Source of the DNA: Bacillota bacterium
GTDB lineage: Bacteria; Bacillota; Clostridia; Lachnospirales; Anaerotignaceae
Length of the DNA: 45,867 nt
Direction of reading: 5' to 3'
Assembly (NCBI GenBank): GCA_017534115.1
Contig: JAFWDD010000007.1
Span: 1 to 45,867 of the forward strand
The notes under the pieces are model-generated. The model ran no database searches, was not told the DNA's origin, and saw only the letters and a program-made list of their open reading frames with translations. A program made the translations under genes and the position numbers. This document shows positions 41,433 to 45,867 of this stretch, piece by piece. Each line of letters begins with the position of its first letter. Within the stretch, counting starts at the first letter, position 1.

Positions 41433-41974
41433 GAGATAGATATTAAAATTATTTACGGTTCGGTAATTAAAGAAATTCTCCATATTTTTTTAAAGCTGAG
41501 CAGATCCACAGAAGAACAGTATCAAGACTGGTACCGGTCAGAAGTACATTGTCATCTAAACCACGATATCTTTTACAAAGAAGATAAGAGAAATAAACAA
41601 AGGAATTTTGTCGAAGATAGATGGAGGAAACGAATTCATAGCATTGTAAGGAAATACTGCTTAGCAGGAACGGAAGAAAACGCTCAATGAATTACCGCAG
41701 CAGGTATGCTGTGGCTTCCGCAATTTAACAACAGTAATACAGTAAATATTAGCTGAACAAAACTCCAGACGGTTTTTCATGCACACATAAATTCTATCTG
41801 TTTATAATAGCCAAGTAAAAAACAACATACACAGCTCATGTATACAGTATACCATATATCCAGACCGGAATAGGGGAACCTCCAAGGAGAATAGCGCCTG
41901 ACGTAATCTATATCTTCCGGAGCACACTCCCGTAACGGCAGAGCGAAACAAAGCGGACGAAGTTGGTTTAGGGA

Positions 41975-42007
41975 AATAAAAAACACCGCTCCCATACAGA
42001 AGCGGTG
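41975..42007 (-). terminator. Terminator of argS
   Basis: Minus-strand CACCGCT and AGCGGTG arms followed by TTTTTTATTT, about 120 bp past the argS stop. Confidence 0.75.
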
Positions 42008-42014
42008 AATAATT

Positions 42015-42030
42015 TGTTCCACGTGAAACA
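42015..42030 (-). promoter_or_regulatory. parS site 4
   Basis: TGTTCCACGTGAAACA, the reverse complement of sites 1-3. It lies between the argS stop and its terminator, within the transcribed 3' region. Confidence 0.93.
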
Positions 42031-42127
42031 TTTATAATTTTCATCCAATGATATAAACTCCGTTTCATTTCTCATTCCCGATAACATGGTGTAAAACGAA
42101 GTAAAGCGGATTATTTATGTGGCATTT

Positions 42128-43822
42128 TTACATTCTTTCCGGTGCTTTTATTCCCAGAAGTCCCAGTCCGGTTGCCAGAACGATTCTTGTCGCCATTACA
42201 ACGGCAAGACGCGCGTTCCTGAGATTCTCGTCCTCACAGGAGAGCACGGGATTGTCGTGATAGAACTTGTTGAAAGCCTGTGCGATGGCCATAATATGGC
42301 GCGAAACGATGTAGGGCTCGTTTTTCGCGGCAGCATCCCTTATCTTGTCGGGGAATGTCTCGAAAAGACGGCATACAGCAAGGGAAGCCTCGTCGTCCAG
42401 AAGAGAGTAGTCAAAGGTCTCCGGCAAGTCGCCCGCCTTGGAAATAAGACTTGCGCATCTCGCATGGGTGTACTGCACGTAAGGTCCCGTTTCGCCCTCA
42501 AAACTGGTCATCTTGTCCATATCGAAAACAACGTCCTTGATTCGGTTGTTATAAAGGTCATTGAAAATTACCGCGCCGATGCCAACGTCTTTCGCTACTT
42601 GTTCCTTGTTCTCAAGAGAAGGATTCTTTTCCTCGATAATGGCAAGGGTCTTGGCTGTTGCCGTGTTCAGCAGGTCCTCCATAAGCACAACTCGTCCCGT
42701 TCTGGTGGAAAGCTTTCCGTCCTTCAGACTCACAAGTCCGAAAGGCACGTGATAAAGGTCCTTCGCCCAGTCGTAGCCCATTTTCTCGATTACCTTAAAG
42801 ACCTGAGCGAAATGCAGGCTCTGGTCCATAGCTGTGAGGTAGAGCGCCTTTGCGAAATCGTATGTGTTCTTGCGGTAAATAGCCGCCGTAATGTCTCGTG
42901 TTGCGTAAAGCGTGCCGCCGTCGCTTCTTATAATCAGGCAGGGAGGCATTTTCTCCGCCTCAAGGTCCACGATTTTGGCTCCCTTGTCCTCTTTGAGCAG
43001 GCCTTTTTCCTCCAGCTCGTCCACAATGGCCGCCATCTTTTTATTGTAAAAGCTTTCGCCTGTGAAATAGTCGAATTTTACGCCAAGCATATCGTAGACC
43101 CTGTTAAACTCCACCATACTGATGTCATAGAATTTCTTCCAGAGAGCGATTGCCTCCGGGTCGTCACGCTCCATCTTAACGAAAAATCCTCTGGCCTCGT
43201 CATCCAGCGCAGGATCCTTCTCGGCTTCCTCGTGGAATTTAACGTAAATCCGTGTCAGCTCGGAAATGCCTTTTTCCTTTACGGCTTCCTCACTGCTCCA
43301 CATTTTATACGCGGTGATGAGCTTTCCGAACTGGGTTCCCCAGTCACCCAGATGATTTATGCCGATGGAATTATATCCCAGAAATTCGTAAATTTTGTAG
43401 AGCGCGTTTCCGATTACAGTGGAACGAAGATGTCCCACATGGAAAGGCTTTGCGATGTTGGGCGAGGAGTAGTCGATAACGATATTCCTGCCGCCGCCAA
43501 GGTCGGAACGTCCGAAATTTTCGCCTTTTTCAAGGACATCAGCGAGGATGTCTCCCATGTATACATTCCTGTCCACAAAAAAGTTCAGGTAAGGTCCTGC
43601 ACAGCGGATTTCCCTGATAAAATCGGGCTTTTCGATAGCCGCTTCCACATCCTTCGCAATGAGAGGCGGAGCCTTCTTAAGGGCCTTTGCCGCCTTAAAG
43701 CAGGGGAATGCGTAGTCGCCCATGGCGGGATCCGGCGGTGTCTCAATGGCGGACACTATATCTTCGACAGAAAGGGGAAGGCAGGCCGCGAGGCTTTTCC
43801 CTAATTCCTGTTTAAAATCCAT
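42128..43822 (-). CDS. argS: Arginine--tRNA ligase
   Basis: 564 residues from the ATG at 43822, with AAAGGA nine bases upstream (an earlier TTG is less likely). Class Ia synthetase with an N-terminal tRNA D-loop-binding domain (about 1-95), the HIGH motif FHVGHLRST (128-131), SDGGTLYATRD in the catalytic core, and a C-terminal anticodon-binding helical domain ending with the usual LGLLGIKAPERM. It is typical length for bacteria, with no regulatory leader. It follows a small membrane-protein gene by 56 bp, probably cotranscribed, and ends about 120 bp before a terminator that encloses parS site 4. Confidence 0.96.
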   Translation of the reverse strand: MDFKQELGKSLAACLPLSVEDIVSAIETPPDPAMGDYAFPCFKAAKALKKAPPLIAKDVEAAIEKPDFIREIRCAGPYLNFFVDRNVYMGDILADVLEKGENFGRSDLGGGRNIVIDYSSPNIAKPFHVGHLRSTVIGNALYKIYEFLGYNSIGINHLGDWGTQFGKLITAYKMWSSEEAVKEKGISELTRIYVKFHEEAEKDPALDDEARGFFVKMERDDPEAIALWKKFYDISMVEFNRVYDMLGVKFDYFTGESFYNKKMAAIVDELEEKGLLKEDKGAKIVDLEAEKMPPCLIIRSDGGTLYATRDITAAIYRKNTYDFAKALYLTAMDQSLHFAQVFKVIEKMGYDWAKDLYHVPFGLVSLKDGKLSTRTGRVVLMEDLLNTATAKTLAIIEEKNPSLENKEQVAKDVGIGAVIFNDLYNNRIKDVVFDMDKMTSFEGETGPYVQYTHARCASLISKAGDLPETFDYSLLDDEASLAVCRLFETFPDKIRDAAAKNEPYIVSRHIMAIAQAFNKFYHDNPVLSCEDENLRNARLAVVMATRIVLATGLGLLGIKAPERM

Positions 43823-43878
43823 AATATCAATTCCTTTCAAAAAAGTTTACTCTAATGTACCATAAATGAGCGCAATAA

Positions 43879-44070
43879 TCAAGGCAGGAATCCCGTAAGG
43901 GGCGCAAAAATGTGTTTTTGGGAGAAATTTATCAGCAGGTACATGGAGAGTACCAGGCAGGCGGCGGAGATGATTTTCTTCAGGGACTCGTTTTCCGTCA
44001 TGGACGACAGAACCGCCTCGGCGCAGACGGCAAGGACTATGCCGGTGAGCAGCTTGTAAAAGTCAGCCAT
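43879..44070 (-). CDS. Small two-helix membrane protein
   Basis: 63 residues from the ATG at 44070, chosen for AAAGGAG eight bases upstream; an earlier ATG in frame has none. Two hydrophobic helices (about 6-20 and 30-48) flank a short acidic loop with SMTENESLKK. No family is recognised; the size and pattern resemble small SpoIIIA-type or holin-like proteins only loosely. It is followed by argS and probably cotranscribed with it. Confidence 0.6.
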   Translation of the reverse strand: MADFYKLLTGIVLAVCAEAVLSSMTENESLKKIISAACLVLSMYLLINFSQKHIFAPLTGFLP

Positions 44071-44141
44071 TTCGAAGACTCCTTTCGGGTAAGTATATTC
44101 CGCCGCCATGTTATTTATTACTTTTTTGTACTTGATTACGC

Positions 44142-44215
44142 TTTTTGTATTTGCTAACGCCTCACATAAGGGAAATAGCTGTTATAGGTCATACACTACA
44201 CGATCTGATGAATAG
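44142..44215 (+). mobile_element. Second copy of the small dispersed element
   Basis: About 30 bases from TTTTTGTATTTGCTAACGCC onward match the reverse of the 9250-9335 insert, followed by ACTACA, two bases, ATCTGATG at equal spacing. The terminal palindrome is partly lost here. It has no coding capacity. Confidence 0.5.
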
Positions 44216-44254
44216 GGGAGTATCTGCTGAACTTCAGGTTTTTTGGCTTATTTC

Positions 44255-44590
44255 GCTCCTTCGGGAGCTTGTGGCGGCCGGAAGGACGCGATGAAGCAAA
44301 ATTCGGCTTTCAGCCGAGCTAAATTTGCCTGCGGCAAGCTAAATTGCTCTTCGAGCAGCTAAATTCGGCTTCGCCGAGCAAAAGTCAGAATCCGCCTGAC
44401 GCGGATTCAATAAAGCGCTTCACGCTGAAATAGAGTGGATTTCGGATTCGATTTGGATTTTTCGAGAATTTTAGTTTTAGCCGATAATTTCCCTTACATA
44501 CTACACAGGGTCAAGGGATGAAATCCCTTGCGGGTTCTTAGGGCAGAGCCCTAAGCCCTCGGAGAGCCGCTGGAGGCGCACCGGCAGATT
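44255..44590 (-). repeat. Mini-hairpin mosaic block K
   Basis: Four perfect hairpins in a row at 44303, 44325, 44345 and 44365 (TCGGCT-TTC-AGCCGA, TTGCC-TGC-GGCAA, TGCTC-TTC-GAGCA, TCGGC-TTC-GCCGA) joined by GCTAAATT. They are followed by an AATCCGC palindrome, a divergent linker, the tag near 44505, AGGGC-AGA-GCCCT and CTCGGAGAG. Confidence 0.9.
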
Positions 44591-44654
44591 TCTGAAAATA
44601 GGACTTTCTTTTTCGGCAGTTTTGGTACATAATATAGGTAAGGAGGCGTTTTTT

Positions 44655-45617
44655 ATGCTGGATTTTTATAATAAACGCGGCGAGAAAATACCGTTCAAGC
44701 GGATCGTGATCCCCGTAGGCGCGCTTTTTGTGCCGTCGCTGGTGAACAAGGCCGTTTTTGAGATGGCGAAAAGGTCGTCGTTTTCACGGAAAAAAGAGAA
44801 CATATACAACTCGTTCCTGGGCAGGGTAAACTACATCGCGAAAGGCGAGGGTACACCTGTTCTGCTCATTCACGACACTTTCAAGAGCGGCGGTGCCTGG
44901 GAATGGGACATGAATATAGATTATCTGGCGCAGAAGCACAGGGTCTACGCGCTGGATCTGCCGGGCTACGGGCTTTCACAGAAGCCATGGACTGTATACA
45001 CGGCATATGATTACACACGGCTCATCAAGGATTTCTGCCGGGATGTAATTAAGGAAAAGGCTTACGGTATCGCTTCGGGGAATTCCGCGGCTTTCCTCAT
45101 TCAGGCGGCGTATCTGCACAGGGATCTGTTCCATAGACTTATTGTGATCAGTCCCACAGGCGTCAGCGAGAAGGGGATTATGAACGAGAAGCGGAGGAGA
45201 CTGCTTTCCAGTTCCGTTGTGGGAACGAGTATATACACAATGGCGGTTTCGAAGGACAGTCTGCGGGAGTTCTTGGAGACAGAGGTTTTCTATAATAAAA
45301 ACAATGTGACCCGTGAGGTTGTGGGTACCTGTCATTTTTACGCTCACGCGGGAGGTGAGCGGGGCAAGCACGCATTCGCGTCCCATGTGTCGGGGTACCT
45401 GAAGACCGGTATTCTGGTGAGCTTCAGGGAGCTGGACATACCCATTCTGACGGTTTGGGGTGAGAAAAACCGGTTTAATCCCGTGAGGAATGTGAATATA
45501 CTGGAGGCGTTGTGTCCGGAGCGGAAGTTCGCGATTTTTGAGGAGACGAGGATGCTGCCCCATTATGAGAATGCCGACGGATTCAATATCTTGGCCGAGG
45601 AGTTTTTCGAGGAATGA
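44655..45617 (+). CDS. Alpha/beta hydrolase
   Basis: 320 residues from the ATG at 44655, with AAGGAGG nine bases upstream; the frame's earlier start lies in non-coding DNA. The fold signs are PVLLIHD (oxyanion loop region, about 68-74), DLPGYGLSQKP (101-111), the nucleophile elbow SGNSAAFLIQ with Ser144, and the C-terminal LPHYENADGF with the presumed catalytic His. The position of the catalytic acid, normally Asp in GxxD, reads GEKN here, so Asn or another residue takes that place. A hydrophobic stretch near residues 15-35 may anchor it in the membrane. The substrate is unknown. It is flanked by mosaics K and H with their CTCTCCGAGGG ends facing the gene. Confidence 0.82.
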   Translation: MLDFYNKRGEKIPFKRIVIPVGALFVPSLVNKAVFEMAKRSSFSRKKENIYNSFLGRVNYIAKGEGTPVLLIHDTFKSGGAWEWDMNIDYLAQKHRVYALDLPGYGLSQKPWTVYTAYDYTRLIKDFCRDVIKEKAYGIASGNSAAFLIQAAYLHRDLFHRLIVISPTGVSEKGIMNEKRRRLLSSSVVGTSIYTMAVSKDSLREFLETEVFYNKNNVTREVVGTCHFYAHAGGERGKHAFASHVSGYLKTGILVSFRELDIPILTVWGEKNRFNPVRNVNILEALCPERKFAIFEETRMLPHYENADGFNILAEEFFEE

Positions 45618-45619
45618 TT

Positions 45620-45867
45620 CTCTCCGAGGGCTCAGGGGCTTTGCCCCTGAGAACCCCGATCTTTTTCTTGGGGCTCTGCCCCAAACCCCGCAAGGGATTT
45701 CATCCCTTGACCCGTGTAGTAAGTTAGGGGATAATTATTGGCTATAATATAGCTTTTCACTTTCGTAAACTCACGAAGAATTTCAATTATGCCAAATGCA
45801 TTTTATTGAATTCGCTTTAAGCGGATTCTGACATTAATTAGCCCTTTATAAAAGGGCGGCTTCATTA
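45620..45867 (+). repeat. Mini-hairpin mosaic block H, cut by the window end
   Basis: CTCTCCGAGGG, CTCAGGGGC-TTT-GCCCCTGAG, GGGGC-TCT-GCCCC, AAGGGATTTCATCCCTT with tag near 45708, a short linker like blocks G and J, an AATTCGC/GCGGATT palindrome and a CCTTTATAAAAGG stem. Confidence 0.9.

Noticed and set aside
41370..41690. Protein-coding gene of 106 codons downstream of parS site 2
   Set aside because: It begins within parS, which always yields the MFHVEQ-type peptide. There is no ribosome site, and the composition is non-coding.
44303..44377. CRISPR array
   Set aside because: Unit length is about 20 bp, the constant part is only about 8 bp, the variable parts are self-complementary and no cas genes are present.

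Overview
The window looks like chromosomal DNA of a spore-forming anaerobic Clostridia (Bacillota). The grounds are strong AAGGAGG-type ribosome sites, sigma-A promoters, a SpoIID-type protein, Clostridia-style stalk-domain (Cu_amine_oxidN1) surface proteins, many short lipoproteins, Soj/Spo0J-type parA-parB with four parS sites, and DnaA-box clusters. No genus can be named from the sequence. parABS and the DnaA boxes suggest the origin half of the chromosome, but dnaA, dnaN, rpmH and oriC are absent.

Layout. 0-9 kb: peptidase, GNAT enzyme, Mn-type CDF exporter and a 1352-residue repetitive surface protein. 9-15 kb: two paralogous lipoproteins, a frameshifted TetR gene with intact promoter and operator, an AT-rich island carrying one caspase-like gene between 13-bp direct repeats, a DUF4097 lipoprotein and tRNA-Arg(CCU). 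15-22 kb: thioredoxin-fold lipoprotein, small zinc protein, PHP phosphoesterase, frameshifted M23 peptidase behind a sigma-E-like promoter, stalk-domain protein, ribbon-helix-helix protein and two lipoproteins. 22-28 kb: SpoIID-like lipoprotein, a protein with a His/Cys-rich tail, flavin reductase, an orphan RelB/DinJ-type antitoxin with a doubled tail and a DUF1858 protein. 28-38 kb: NudF, AsnS, exonuclease III, omega-amidase-like hydrolase, flavoprotein, isocitrate dehydrogenase family enzyme, WecB, SHOCT protein and LepB. 38-46 kb: parA-parB-thioesterase-ridA operon, parS sites, ArgS and an alpha/beta hydrolase.

The most unusual feature lies between the genes. About a tenth of the window (my sum of block lengths) is a mosaic of mini-palindromes: 4-9 bp arms around a 3-nt turn that is mostly GAA, GCA or GGA on one strand. 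These are joined by constant linkers and by a shared tag, CCCTTGACCCGTGTARTA, seen about fifteen times in both orientations. Arms differ between copies but remain complementary, and several such palindromes overlap or abut stop codons. Nothing in the window looks like a matching transposase, so the repeats are presumably mobilised or expanded by something encoded elsewhere.

The ordinary genes are housekeeping (translation, DNA repair, segregation, secretion, central metabolism) plus an envelope and lipoprotein set. The accessory candidates are the caspase island, the orphan antitoxin and the repeat family.
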